In this document: positions 24,069 to 35,962 of the stretch, piece after piece | How positions within the stretch are numbered: the stretch's first letter is position 1 | Layout of the letters: each line of letters begins with the position of its first letter | NCBI GenBank assembly: GCA_025618425.1 | Contig: CM046832.1 | Span: 51,692,447-51,756,446 of the forward strand | Length of the DNA stretch: 64,000 nt | Origin: Heliocidaris tuberculata | Taxonomy: Eukaryota > Echinodermata > Echinoidea > Camarodonta > Echinometridae | Direction: 5' to 3' | Position numbers and translations under genes: made by a program | Notes under the pieces: model-generated | Told to the model about the DNA's origin: nothing | The model's database searches: none | What the model saw: only the letters and a program-made list of their open reading frames with translations

Positions 24069-26500
24069 GTAACAATAATTACAACAGTCATAATAATGTT
24101 ATGGTCTTATTTAGCCAGGGTAGCCTTAGCAGTAAATTTTACTGCACGAGGGCCCTGCTGTTGGCAGGTGCCCATTTAATAGGCATATATGTAAGCACCA
24201 AGCATGATTGAATACATAGCAACAGTGCTCCCGAACGAGATTCCGGACTAAGTGTTACATCTACATGGCCTTTGCGCACATGGATTCACATTTAAATAGT
24301 TTGATCCTGATTATTGCAATTTTAAAAATGTATATATATTTACCCTTCCACAGGGCTCCTTTGTTATTTATAAACATTCATTTCACACAAAAAAATCGAT
24401 ACATGCACTATTCCATGACATTGTCAAATAATTATTCAAACATTAGAACATAACGAAATAATCTCGGTCACATTGTGACATAAGATAGGACATAGAAAAT
24501 ATAATTTGTATTCTCCATATATAACAATCAAACAAACAAAATATAAAAAAAACGTTCAGAAACATTTGGTAAAATGAAACCATTTTTTCATAAAATTCTT
24601 TTCTTTAAAGTGATTGATTAACTTTTTGAAAAATTGTAAAATCAGCTCAAATGCCATTGAATTGTGTGCAGTCCTCTAACTACATATATAATTAAGGATA
24701 TGTGAAAGTATGAGAGAAAATGGAACCCGTTTACTATCCTAAAAAAGAGAAAATCGCGATCAATCGCTAGCGCAAGTCGCTCGGCTTCTCTGCGGCGCTG
24801 CAGTCACAAAAACCAAGCACCAGCGCTTGGCGATTTTAGAGCGGGTTTCCAGCCCGTACGGTATTCTGTGATAGAGCGAGGTATGCCAACCGTAAGAGAT
24901 CTTTAGGGTTCGGTGGTACTCTATCCCGTCATCACTGTTCAATCGTAAATATCTTGATATATAAACGACCGATCAGCTTATAAAACTCAGGCGATTCCTG
25001 TCTGAGCTAAAGGTTTGCAATTATGATTACAGCATTAGCTGGAACAGTGATTTTTTTTTTCAATCCTGGGCAAAGTTAATCAATGCCTTTATTATAAGAC
25101 TTGTTTTTGCTATATAACTTTCCATATCATAATAAGATTTAACAGCTAACATAACTTTTTCAAACAGTGGTATGTGGTTTTTGCATTTAGCTGAATAAAT
25201 TTCTTTTCTTAAAATAATTAAAAAATAGAATTAAAAGCGTTGTTATGACATCCATTAAAACCGAACAATTTATTCTGATTTGTGAGTTTGACCTTCATAT
25301 CAGTCTTACGAAACAACCATTCCTCAAGTTTTGACCATATTACATTTGAATGTGGACAGTAACAAAAAAATATGAGTAATTGTCTCTTCACTGCTGTCAC
25401 AAAATGTACATTTCTTATCAGTAACTAATTGGAATTTTAACAATGAATCTTTCATGTAAAAGTATTCTGTTTAAAATCTTAAACTGAAACCACCTCATAT
25501 TTATATCAATAGTTGATTGAAAGGGAGTCAAACAATATGAATACCATGCTTTATCTTCGAGTTCTAAATCCTGTTTCCATTTTGTAAGGCTGTTACATTC
25601 TTTCACGTTATGTTTTAACAAATTATTGCAATTTGAATGTGTTCAATATATTTGCTGAAATATTTCAGCTCAGTATTAGTTTTTTCTATAAAATGGTGAA
25701 ATACAGCATAGTTTAGCAACGTTATCAAGTGGAAGATGATATTAAGTTTTCTGCATGATAGAAGGTTAAAGCCTACATTTTCTTCAAGTTTCTCTTTTCT
25801 TCCTCCTCTATAGACTACCCTGAGTAATTACCTCAAATATGTCTTCCCATGCAGATGCACATCCAGTAGCACCTATAGATACATCTATAGCTTCCCCAGC
25901 TATGAGAGCTATGAGCAAAAGATGGGCTCCGAATCTCAGACTTTCAAACTAACCACAAACTACTGCCCGAACGGACCTGGTCTTGCTGCTTATAATGGGT
26001 CTATTTATTATACCTATTATAACTCAAGAAACATGTACCGTTATGATGTAAGCCGGGGCACAAACGTTCTCTACAGGAGTCTTTATGGTGCTGGAGTAAG
26101 TGGTAGCTACTATGAATATTCAGGTCAAAAATGCAGTGCCATCGACTTCGCAGTGGATGAAACAGGTCTGTGGGTCATCTACGCAACATCCAGCACCGAC
26201 TTGTTAATATCTCGCCTGGATCCCTTAACACTCAACACCATCCAGACCTGGGGTCTCAATTTCGCTAAGAAGAACTTTAGAAACTGCTTCATGATCTGTG
26301 CCAAGCTCTACTGCACGGACTACAGTAAGATTAATCTCAAGTTTGACACTGTGACGGGGGCTATCAGCAACCCAAACATCAAGCTTCAAAGTCGCTACAA
26401 CGGACTGTACACTTTGGACTACAACCCACGTGACCAAAAACTCTATGGCTGGGATAATGGAAATATGGTTCTCTACGACCTCACATTTAAAAACAATTAG
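20907..26500 (+). CDS. Amassin-like secreted olfactomedin-domain protein (gene B)
   Basis: Six exons: 20907-21005, 21360-21503, 22005-22259, 22681-22864, 23729-23855 and 25855-26500, GT-AG introns of phases 0,0,0,1,2, giving 484 residues. The signal peptide ends GVTAQ at residue 33. A second ATG at 20925 (MAVHLRV) would give a more compact signal and is an alternative start. Exon 2 carries CNDY, CIC and GCSN cysteines. Exons 3-4 (82-227) are glutamate-rich coiled coil with AQCK, then PWDDIGTQ. The olfactomedin domain (228-484) shows SCADAF at 229-234, IDFAVDETGLWVIY at 366-379, NCFMICAKLYC at 413-423 and NPRDQKLYGWDNG at 460-472. Known amassins are close to this length and link coelomocytes through disulfides; that role is inferred here. 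Intron 5 is 2 kb and holds an ATA microsatellite, SINE-like sequence and an L1-like LINE fragment. Gene A is the head-to-head paralog 6.7 kb away. Confidence 0.87.
23962..24255 (+). mobile_element. ATA microsatellite with SINE-like body in gene B intron 5
   Basis: A roughly 100-base ATA/ATG microsatellite (23962-24066) is followed by GTCTTATTTAGCCAGGGTAG and GGGCCCTGCTGTTGGCAGG. The same order (AAT-rich tail then CCAGGGTAGCCTCATCAGTA) occurs at 52140-52330, where a tRNA-like head is attached, so this is probably a head-truncated SINE in reverse orientation. Confidence 0.6.
25140..25665 (-). mobile_element. L1/Tx1-like LINE 3' fragment
   Basis: Broken minus-strand frames at 25621-25418 and 25400-25218 read RWFQFKILNRILLHERF, then ITHIFFCYCPHSNVIWSKLE-like residues. 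This is the layout of the zinc-binding region after the reverse transcriptase in L1-type LINEs (tryptophan, NRIL, a Cys/His knuckle, then W). It is 5'-truncated and disrupted, and sits in intron 5 of gene B in antisense. Confidence 0.6.
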
Positions 26501-27485
26501 GATTAATATCTAATTGATTTTGCAACAGGTCGAATATTACATAGAAAATTTATGAATAAGAGAGAAAATTACAGTAAATTTATGGTGATTAATGGGCATT
26601 CTGACCAGAACGTGAACATAAAATTTGGTCTTCTACTTTTCGCCCGGAAAGGAAGGATATATCAAACATTGTGCTTCATTGATCCTCATGTAGCATGTAA
26701 CATATATGTCTCAGTAACAACTAAACCATATGCTCGGAGATTATCCTAGCCATCTCTCCGAGTCAACGAAAACACATGGAGTTTTTAAGATAGGGGTAAA
26801 TATAATTTAACGGACAAAGACTCTTCGTGCAGTAATACTTATTCAATAATCTAAATTTATTCAATGTCATATCATTGCTCTACATTAATTTTTCTACTGG
26901 TTTAAACGTTACTGCATGTTTATTTGACGTTGCCAAAATCAAAAGTCACAATGAATTATTGCATGAGAAACTCAACAAATCTTGTCACTGTGTGAATAGT
27001 ATGTATAACATTGGAATATGAATGCGCGTTTGTGTGCGTGTGCGTGTGCGTGAGTGTGCGTGTGTGCGTGTGTGTTTGTGTGTTCCACCGTGTGTATGTG
27101 TGGGTGGGTGTGTGTGGGTGTGTTTTTGTGTGGGAAGTAGCGTGAGATTGTGGTTGTGTGAGGGTGTGGGTGTGTGAGTGTAAATAGGTATTTCTTTTTT
27201 TTCTACGATATCGACATCACCAGGTTTTGGGGAAGTCAGCTAACACCATATGTTTTGTATCAGGTTACGTCAAGCGATGAAGCATACGATCTTACACCTG
27301 ATTGGTCACATGAGTGAGCACACACATAAACCCATCCCAGTTATACGATTCTCGTACGATACGATGTTCAGACTACTGATTCTTTATCGAGTTTTCGTTA
27401 GAAATGATGCTCAAAAGTGCGTTTCCCTAATCGACATTTCGTTAGTGCAATATGTTTCTTTATACGATGTCCAGACTATGAAAAT
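26501..27485. other. 3' flank of gene B with GT-rich tract, no gene seen
   Basis: Contains the likely 3' UTR of gene B and a degenerate GT/GTGC microsatellite at about 27022-27182. No recognisable coding exon. Confidence 0.5.
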
Positions 27486-27489
27486 GTAT

Positions 27490-28035
27490 AGGGGCGGGTA
27501 CTCGTTATTCCGAAGGTTTGTAATTTCGAAATGCAAATTTCCCATAGCAGGGGGTTCATAATTCCGAACATATTTTGATGCATTACTCCGAAGGTTCGTT
27601 ATTCCGGAGGTTCGTAATTCCGAAAATGGAATGGAGGCGCGATGGCTCAGTGGTAGAGCAGTGGTCTCGTAACTGGAGGACCCGGGTTCGAAACCAAGTA
27701 AATGCGCTAGTGTCCTTTGGTAAACCTCATTACCAAGTCCCTCGGAGAGGACTTAAAGCCGTTGGTACCCTGATTGCTTACTTACAAGCATACACATGCT
27801 TTCTTAGCAGTCGAGTAAAATAAATTATGAATCCTTTGTTCATATTCGAAATTATGAATCCTTTTCTGATTTCAGAAATACAAACCCTTTTTCATTTTTA
27901 GAATTACAAACCCTATTTCATATTCGGAAAAATCCTTTTTCGTTTTCAGAATTATGAACTTTCGGAATTACGAACCTTCGGATGAACGAACCTCAGGAAA
28001 AAAGAACCTTCGGAATTATAAACCTTACAAAAAAC
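27490..28035. repeat. Inverted-repeat element of ATTCCGAAGGTTCG units split by a SINE
   Basis: The left part repeats TTCGTAATTCCGAAGG and variants in one direction (27508-27630). The right part repeats the complement, CTTCGGAATTACGAACC (27840-28026). Between them sits a tRNA-derived SINE (27632-27835). The arms could form a large imperfect hairpin. Confidence 0.7.
27632..27835 (+). mobile_element. tRNA-derived SINE
   Basis: Begins with a tRNA-like head: GCGCGATGGCTCAGTGGTAG gives the A box and CCGGGTTCGAAACC the B box about 35 bases on. A non-tRNA body containing TCCCTCGGAGAGGACTTAAA follows. The 3' part does not complete an acceptor stem, so it is a SINE and not a tRNA gene. Confidence 0.7.
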
Positions 28036-28330
28036 GACATGTAACCAAATTTTGATCAGATCTTCATCCACTCTTCAGTGACAACAGGGGTCTAAAGCTG
28101 GAAACCTTTCAGCATTGTGTGTTTCAGAGTAACAACAGCTTTACATTATGGGGCAATAATATGCACCTTCAACTTATCAAACTCGAAAACATTTTCAGAA
28201 AACGTATTTTCTGCTTTGAACGATAATAGGGATCATTATCTTGTTGAAAGACAGTCTTTTACGAATTCTCACTAAAGATTACCACGTTCCCTTCAGAATG
28301 ATGGTGATGCTGATGATGATGATGATGATG

Positions 28331-28362
<32 letters not shown>

Positions 28363-28995
28363 TATAATAATAATAATAATAATAATAATACTGAATATTT
28401 AGGAACGCTAAAAACAGAAAGTACCATAACTCTTACAAAATTACAGATTTGAAAAGACAAGACAACAGCAACAGCAAAAAGACAGACTTAAAAAATAAGA
28501 GATTACATTAAAACATTATTGGGGAAAGAGATATGTTTTTAGGGCTCTTTTGAAAGTGGCAGGACAGGTTATTTATCTGATTCAGATGGAAATATTGTTC
28601 CACGTTTTTTGATGCGGCCACTGAGAAACGTATTGTGTATTGTGAAATCAATAGACAATGTACGCGCATAATCATGCATTTTGTGCTGCCGCCCTTTTCA
28701 CAAAATCAAAAATCTGCCAGACAAGTTTATGTATAATGAATATCATAGATTGTCTCTATCATTTCTTAAAGACTTGTGTTTTTGATGCTACTATCTAAAA
28801 AGCTACGTAGCTTTTTTTTTTATTGTCTGGAATAATGCCCTTCTGAGACTCCTGCATGTCCGCTCATGAAGTGCATTATGATAATGAAACATATTGACGG
28901 AAGTGCTTCCTTGGTGTAATAGGTATACGAAAACAGCCTGGCTTTGGTACATACCAGCTGCTGAACTGTCTGATCGAATCAACTCACAATCAAAG
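28036..28995. other. Upstream region of family copy 2, with GAT/AAT microsatellite
   Basis: A GAT then AAT microsatellite lies at 28305-28390. The 200 bases before the copy 2 start codon should hold its promoter, but I see no TATA box or other element I would name. Confidence 0.4.
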
Positions 28996-31571
28996 ATGGC
29001 GGAAGATTCAACAGACAGCACAAAAATAGTAAGCATATCAATATTCATTGCATCATGCTGTGTCTAATTTTCATTCCAGTTTACTTAAAAGATAATTCAG
29101 TAATGACTGAGCGTGATATGTGCCATAAATTGATCTAAAAACTTTCAAAAACTGAATTTTGATCGATGATATCTCTCATATTTGGATATCATTATGATTT
29201 GATTTGTTAACGCTCGCAATGATCTGGGACTTCTCCTGTTCAGGTCTTTAGAGCATAATCATAACTGTGATTATAATCCTTGCCGGGTCTTATAAAGAGT
29301 TGCGATTGATTGTAATTTAATTTGATATTGATATCAATGGCAATTCTCTTTATAAGACAGGGCCCAGGCTGTAATACCAAAAGAAACGGACCCCCCCCCC
29401 CCCCCGGTCATCAGAGAAATATTTTCTATCAAATGCGGGTTTCTGATTTGTCCGTGGCAGGTTTATCATGGAGATATCTGTATGTTTAGCATGAACCTTT
29501 GTGATATTCTGGTCTGCTTTTTATGTCAGCGTGTGATTCATAACCGAATGATATAATATTCTCTTGATGCATTGTCTACACATCAAGTCACATGTCATAT
29601 TTTTGTTTTTACTGAAGCTATGAGCAACTCTCATATAATACTCTCTAAGTAAATTTTTTGTTACTCGTATTATAGCGTCCGTAAGAGGTGGTAAGGCATG
29701 GTTGTGATTAGTGTTAAATTCTTTCAAGAGACATACCAAAAACGTTAGTCTAACACTCTACAAAAAGTTGGGTAAAATTTTTACCCATATTGGATGAAAA
29801 AAGGGAACATACATGTTTGTTGGGTGAAACCCACCATTGGGTAAATTTTACCCAATTTGTAGTTTATTTTATCCAATATTGGGTCAAATTTTACCCAACG
29901 AACGTGCATGTTCTCTCTCTCTGCCCCCCCCCCCCCCCCCCCAGCTTGGGTAAAACTTCACCCAACTCATTTGAAAGTGTAAAGAAAGGGGAGTGGCTCT
30001 TCATCCCCTTTCGAAATTCTGGGTCATTGCTCCAACTGTAAGAAAATTTTAATAGAGAGATAATATCACAATATAAGATTGATAATTACACCTTGAAAAC
30101 GCACCCGAGGCTACAAGCATGACAAGGGGACGTTCAAGAAGTATTCCAAGAAACGTAGGTCCTGCTATTAGCAATCTATAATGATAATAAGTGCAATTTA
30201 GACACCAGACTTTAAATCTTTTCGAATTTCTCATAATCCTTTGGTCACTGCATTATGGGCAAAGGAAAAACAGGCCTAGCTTTTACGATGAGGACACGCG
30301 ATTCGAATTCTCTGTCATTTCCTTTTCAATCTTACAAAATAAACGAATTTTGTTCATGATCATGAAGAAAGGAATATAAAAAGAACCCGGTATTGTCATC
30401 TTAAGTGTTCTTGAATATGCCAGTCATAGGCTGTATGAAATCATGAGTTGGCGTTCTTCTGTTTCTCATTTTCCCCTACAGCTAGGAAAAGTAGCAGAGG
30501 ACAAGGTACATGTGTGTGTGTGTAGTAGTAGTCCAGTCGACACTGTGCAGGGATTCATCCATCAGATCGGAGAAGACATGGCGGACGTCGTAGAAAGTGT
30601 GAGGTTTGAGACCCTCCCTTACAACATCAGAGACATAAATGCATTTGATTTCCATGGGATAGATGTTCTACTTCTCTGTCATTCTATTGAGAACAGGCGA
30701 TTCTCTCTGACCAATGTTACCGATGCTCTCTATGATGGGTTCTTACCGAGAGCCAGAGACTATTTAGGTAATGGTACATCGAATTCAGTTGTACTTCTTT
30801 ACAGTTCCTTTTTATCACATGCACTGTACCTTCACAAGGAATGTTAAAATTTATGTGTAGGTGGTACGGAAGCATATCAAGCAGATATCCTGTGAAACAT
30901 ATGATGATGATGATGGTTGCCTTGAGTTATTTGTGACGAATGTGTGTGCTTAAGAAAGGGTGTTTTTATTATTCATCTTTTTTTATTATTACGTTAACTT
31001 CAGTAAACAGGGTGACCCTCGACTCCAAAATAAAGTTTTCAACTGTATTTCTTTAAAACTGATATTGAGGGGGTATCTTCTAAACTTAGTATGAATTTAT
31101 ACTTGCAGGGAGTAATTAACTGAACGGTTTTGTGTGCCTTAAAACAAGTTAAATCATAGCGCATGTTCACATTTCTAGTGGGGATCCCACACATTAAGTT
31201 CAATTCTTGCTATAAATCGTCAATTGTAAAATAAACGAGTTTATTGAATATGGAACATCTTCTCATATGTATAATGGACATATAAAAACATCTTAATAAT
31301 ATAGTTCGGATAAATTTCAAAGATTATCTGTGCATGGATGAAATTAAAAAGATAGTTGGGTGTATTTGAATAAGAGTTTATAAAAATGTAAAATAATAGG
31401 TTGGTTTCCCGTTACATAGGCCAATATGACACGAGAAGTCCTTTTGAAAGTATAAAAGTAAAATATTGAATATCAGTTACTATTTGACTGGTACATTGGC
31501 GTAGACAGGTCCTCATATGTGGGGGTTAGATTTCCCTCAAGGACCATATATATACACCCACACCCACACAC

Positions 31572-31607
<36 letters not shown>

Positions 31608-33576
31608 GTAAGGAAATAACATATACAACACCTTTGGCAACTCTCGTGGAAATAAATACAATTTGAAAGGAAATTATATATATATAAATATATATATATA
31701 CAGGTACGGTCGAGGGTGTGTAAACCTTTACATGGTTTTTCTCTTTACATGTCCAAGATACAACTTCAGCATCACGCTTTGCATTTTTGTAGTATGATTT
31801 GAATATTGAGCGAGCGAGCGAAGCGAGCGAGCAAAAAATATTCAAAATTTGTGAGGTCGCAACTACAACGGGGAAACACAATTCTGATGGGGTTTCATTT
31901 GCAAAATTTCACAATGAAAATCAATTTAATAAGCTTTACTTTCAATAGGAGCGAGCGTAGCGAGCGAGCATTTGGGAATATTGGCTTTAAGTCCCTTTAA
32001 TTAGGGGCACATATTATGGGAAAGGGAAACGTGGTACTTATCATGGGGAAAAGGACACTTATTAGAAAAATAAATGAATGTGTAGAAAAGGTAGAAAAGA
32101 CAGTTATCAGAGGTGAAAAGGGGCATTTATAAGAACGGAAAAATGTTCTTATAAAGTAGAAAAATTAAATCAGTGCCTATATATTACAAAGAAAAAAAAA
32201 CTGACTTGTTACATTAAAAGGGATAAAAAGGATTAAAAGGGTGCTTCTGACCGGGTCTACATGTTATGATTGTCATTTCATCATTCTTCTGTGTATAGTT
32301 GGGTGATGATGACACAGGCTATAATCCTCGATAAATATTGGGGTGCTGTATTCCCTCTTTCCCTACCCAATTCGATTCCTGTGACTATATTTTCATTTCA
32401 ATTTTGAAAATTGTTAGTATTACCAATAACATGAGTGTGGCAAAATTGCATTATAAAGGAAAGTTACCGACTGAACCCACTAAATCGAGAATAATTACAT
32501 GTACTTTTAATCTAAATTATTTTTCTGCATTATAATGCATATAATGGCTTTGAAAAAAATCACCTCAGAATATATTGGGGGATGGTAACACAGGCCACCC
32601 CCGCCACTTCATTAAAAAAAAAAATTATACCTCCATATCCCTCCCAGATCAACACCCATGTTTGTATAATTTGAAGTAGATGCATGGTTTTCACTTTCTA
32701 GTAGTATAAATATATATCGGGAAAATCAGAAGCAACGACAGAATTGTAGATAAATATTGATAAATTCATATATATCTACAATATTGTACATAAATAAATA
32801 ATATCTATATTGAAATAAAGAATAAATAAATTTGAATAATATTAATAAATATGATATATTTATCTACAACATATAATAGAAATGTATATTTTCCACCATT
32901 TTTTAATTTTTTAAATTTTTTTTTGGGCTGGGGTGAAACCTGGGGGGGGGGGGGAATGTTTGTACACACCATCCCCCCACCTGAAAAGTTGGGGATGCAT
33001 ACCCCCATCCCCCCCCCCCCCCCCCCCCGCTATCTACGCCCCTGAGACTGGTACATAGTTGGCTGCCTAAGAATTTTTACCCAAAAGGAGCTGTTGCGCC
33101 TTGGGGATCCTGTTTTGTGTGTCTTGAATGACACATTAGTATCATTTCCAACGGGTGTTTGAATGTCTTCTTTATTATCCCTTTATTCTTCTGATATAGG
33201 GAAAAGCAAAGTTGGGGTAGTCGCGTACGATTTACACGAGGATGCTCTGTCGCCAGATACCATAGCAACTACGATGAATTGGTTACGTAACAGACAGGAG
33301 ACGACATTCACTAGTTCTTCTCTAGTCTTGATCGGGGGTCAGCTAGGTCGGATTCCAGTAAGGCTAACTGAAGAACAGCTTCATGAACTCCAGCAATTCT
33401 TTCGTTCTGCTTCATCTCCATTGCCTCAGGAGATTGCAGAAGTTTGCCTGAGGAGACGGAACTGTATATTATGCCTCCCATGTGTCCTCTGCTGTATTCG
33501 ATGTGGATGCTGTAGGCCAAGTCAATCTAAAGGCTGTTTTGCTTATGGGAATCGTAAAAAGGCCCCTCCCTCTTAG
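28996..33576 (+). CDS. Uncharacterized alpha/beta-domain protein with Cys-rich tail, family copy 2
   Basis: Exons 28996-29028 (MAEDSTDSTKI; start context AAGATGG), 30482-30767 and 33200-33576 join in frame (phases 0 and 1) to 231 residues. Exon 2 opens with a strand (KVHVCVCS), then a helix, a second strand (ESVRFETLP) and the strand DVLLLCHSI followed by NRRFSLTNVTDALYDGFL. Exon 3 adds GKSKVGVVAYDL, a helix rich in Gln/Arg, VLIGGQL and a last helix ending QQFFRSASS. The tail VCLRRRNCILCLPCVLCC and what follows contain ten cysteines among basic and hydrophobic residues, a composition typical of S-acylated membrane anchors (inference). No signal peptide is present, so it is probably cytosolic or at the inner membrane face. 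The function is unknown. The exon plan equals that of copy 4, and the exon 2 sequence is very close to copy 1. Confidence 0.85.
29765..29968. repeat. Clustered palindromes of TTGGGTAAAATTTTACCCAA
   Basis: In intron 1 of copy 2 the palindromic word GGGTAAA(A)TTTTACCC recurs at about 29769, 29837 and 29881, with half-sites at 29820 and 29946 and a run of 18 C between. This is a dispersed repeat able to form several small hairpins. It has no coding meaning. Confidence 0.7.
31574..31604. repeat. TA microsatellite
   Basis: A pure TA run in intron 2 of copy 2, with a second interrupted run at 31675-31700. Confidence 0.85.
31800..32265. repeat. Dispersed composite repeat in copy 2 intron 2
   Basis: Carries GCGAGCGAAGCGAGCGAG near 31810 and again near 31955, then degenerate GGGCACTTATNAGAAG units between 31990 and 32250. 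Both parts also occur in the composite at 14640-15870, which marks them as one repeat family. Confidence 0.65.
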
Positions 33577-33743
33577 GATATCAACTGACAGAGGATCTAG
33601 TCTTCTCACAAATCGCTTTTGTATTTATATTGAGAGTATCATTAAACTTGTAATATCTCCTTATAAAGGTAATATTCGAAGCTTTCATATTTTGAATATA
33701 TTCATATCCATATCCATGCCATATAGTGGCATGGAACCGTTAA

Positions 33744-34350
33744 AGGCCAAGTCCACACTAATATCAAGTTGATTTGAATAAACAGAGTAAAATTAAACAA
33801 GCATAACAGTGAAAATTTCACTGAAATCGGATGTAACATAAGAAAGTTGCAGCATTTTGAAGTTTTGCATTATTTCATGAAACAGTGATATGTATAACAT
33901 GGGCGGTATGCAAATGAGTGAACCGATGATGTCACACACTCATTTTTCCTTATGTATTTTATTTTATGAAATTTCAAATATTTCAATTTTTCTGGATGTG
34001 AAAATAAAGAATCTCTCCCTTGTATCAAAATAAGTTACAATAATGATGATTTTACATGTTTCATAAGGAGTCAAACCATGTTTTACATTATTGAAACAAA
34101 AAATTGTAATATATGCATGATATTTCATATAATAAAATACATAAGGAAAAGTGCGTGTGTGACATCCTCGGTTCACTCATTTGCATACCACCCATGTTAT
34201 GCATACCACTGTTTCAAGAAATAATGTAAAACTTCAAAATACCGTAACTTTCTTATTTAACATCCAATTTCAATAAAATTTTCACTGTTATGCTTGTTTA
34301 ATTTTACTCTAATTATTCAAATTAACGTGATATTAGTGTGGACTTGGCCT
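33744..34350. mobile_element. TTAA-flanked foldback MITE, 607 bp
   Basis: TTAA at 33740-33743 and 34351-34354 bounds ends AGGCCAAGTCCACACTAATA and its complement. The inverted similarity extends inward over about 230 bases per side (for example AAATGAGTGAACCGATGATG against the right-arm complement). The TTAA target suggests piggyBac-type mobilisation, although the end sequence differs from the 410-bp family. It starts 167 bases after the stop codon of copy 2, so it may lie in that gene's 3' UTR. Confidence 0.85.
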
Positions 34351-34354
34351 TTAA

Positions 34355-35820
34355 CATACAGATCAAAATATTTTTTGGTGATTGGTACCTTTTAAAATGA
34401 ATTCTAGGAACAGAACAATACTCTCTAAATAAAAGAGTGAAAAAGCACTCAAAAATTGCACTCTCACAAGTACTTAAATGACATCTAGGGAGACAGGTGT
34501 CTCCCTAGATTTTTGCACTTAACTGTAATGATAATTTTGTTCTTTTTTGATAAGCCTAAATGTCAATGTACAGTCTGCATATTTGTTTTGATATATATTT
34601 ATCTAAAATTGTGTATATTTTAACCCCACCCCTCAAGAGAAAAAATATTAAAAACGCTCAATTTCTCTGAGGAATAAAAAAATATCTAAAATTCTAAAAA
34701 ATAACAATCTATAAATTTAGATTACCATATGCTAATGATGAATTAACTTTTTTCCACTATTAATTCCACTATCTATGCTATACTATATTTGGAGATTAAT
34801 CAGTATATCATATTTATATTATATTGCATGTTCCACAGTTCTGTATATCATGATATTTGAAACGACAAATTCTTTATTTGAAGGTGAATAGATATCATGT
34901 ATATTGTTCAATAATGCATGTATAAATGAATATGCAAACATATGGGCTACTGCAGATAGTAAATCACCTAAGGACAGCTTCTCCATCCAACTATTTGGTA
35001 ACTACCGCACCCTCCCTTAATCAGTGGCCTTGTAAATCTCAGAGTAAGGCCGATGCCCCCCACCCCCAATGATGCAAGTGCCCCGTCAGTGGTTGTACTC
35101 ACGCTACGCCACTGTGTAAGGGACAGGGGAGTATTGAACAAAGTAAGCCCCCCCCCCCCCCCCCCATACCTAGCAGGATCCATGAATGATTCACGTGATA
35201 GCGAACCTCATGATTATCGTGTTGTTTCAGGATCATTGTGACATTTGTTTTATGCAATAATAACTCCTTGGTTTATGTGATAATTATCATGATGCTAGAA
35301 GACCATATTCCAATATAGAAATGAAAATGTTCACTGAAATTGACGTCCCGAGCAATGTCATTCATTGTAATTAACACACTCCATTCCTACTTATTACAAA
35401 TAAATTTCTATCCTTTTCTTTTTCTCTTTGAAGGTTTTCGTGTGCAAGAGTGACATTGTCAAACATTTTGGTGAAGGAATTTCCTTTCCGAATTTCTTTA
35501 TGTACTTTTTGTTTGTAAGCAGTGGCGCTGTTACGGGGGTGCTAGGGGGTACGTTCCCCCTACCAAGTGGTTAAAAAGGGGGAAAGGAGAAAAGAGAGAG
35601 AAAGGGAGGCGGAGAAAGGGAACGTGAAAATAACAGATAGAGCACCTTCCCACACAATTCCCATTATCTTTAGCCTTGTCAATTCTGCATCTACCAACAT
35701 GACCAATGCCCCCTCAATGACACCGGCTGTAAATGTGATGTCTTTGGCGCAACGAATCCAAACCGACCGATTCTTGGCCATTCGGGTATAATGTAATTTT
35801 TTTGTTCGGTCTGTTGTGGG
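34355..35820. other. Intergenic, no gene seen
   Basis: AT-rich sequence with a run of 18 C at about 35148-35165 and dispersed-repeat words near 35520-35600. The frames at 34968-35241 and 35567-35868 run through repeat sequence and show no domain. Confidence 0.4.
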
Positions 35821-35962
35821 TCTGGGGAGCGTTTCATCAAGCGTTTTGTCAGTGATTTTTACTGACAAATTTGCTCTCAGCCAATCAGATGCAAGGATTT
35901 CAGTAGCTTATAACAGTTGTCGGTAAAAATCACTGACAAAACACTTGATGAAACGCTCCCCT
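35821..35962. mobile_element. Short MITE with GGGGAGCGTTTCATCAAG ends
   Basis: About 142 bp with inverted ends GGGGAGCGTTTCATCAAG and CTTGATGAAACGCTCCCC. The interior includes GACAAATTTGCTCTCAGCC and ATTTCAGTAGCTTATAAC, both shared with the element at 47826-47972, so the two are one family. Confidence 0.8.

Noticed and set aside
23973..24179. Isoleucine-rich frame
   Set aside because: Translation of the ATA microsatellite.
27632..27690. tRNA gene
   Set aside because: A and B boxes are present, but no matched acceptor stem or clean 3' end; a SINE body follows.
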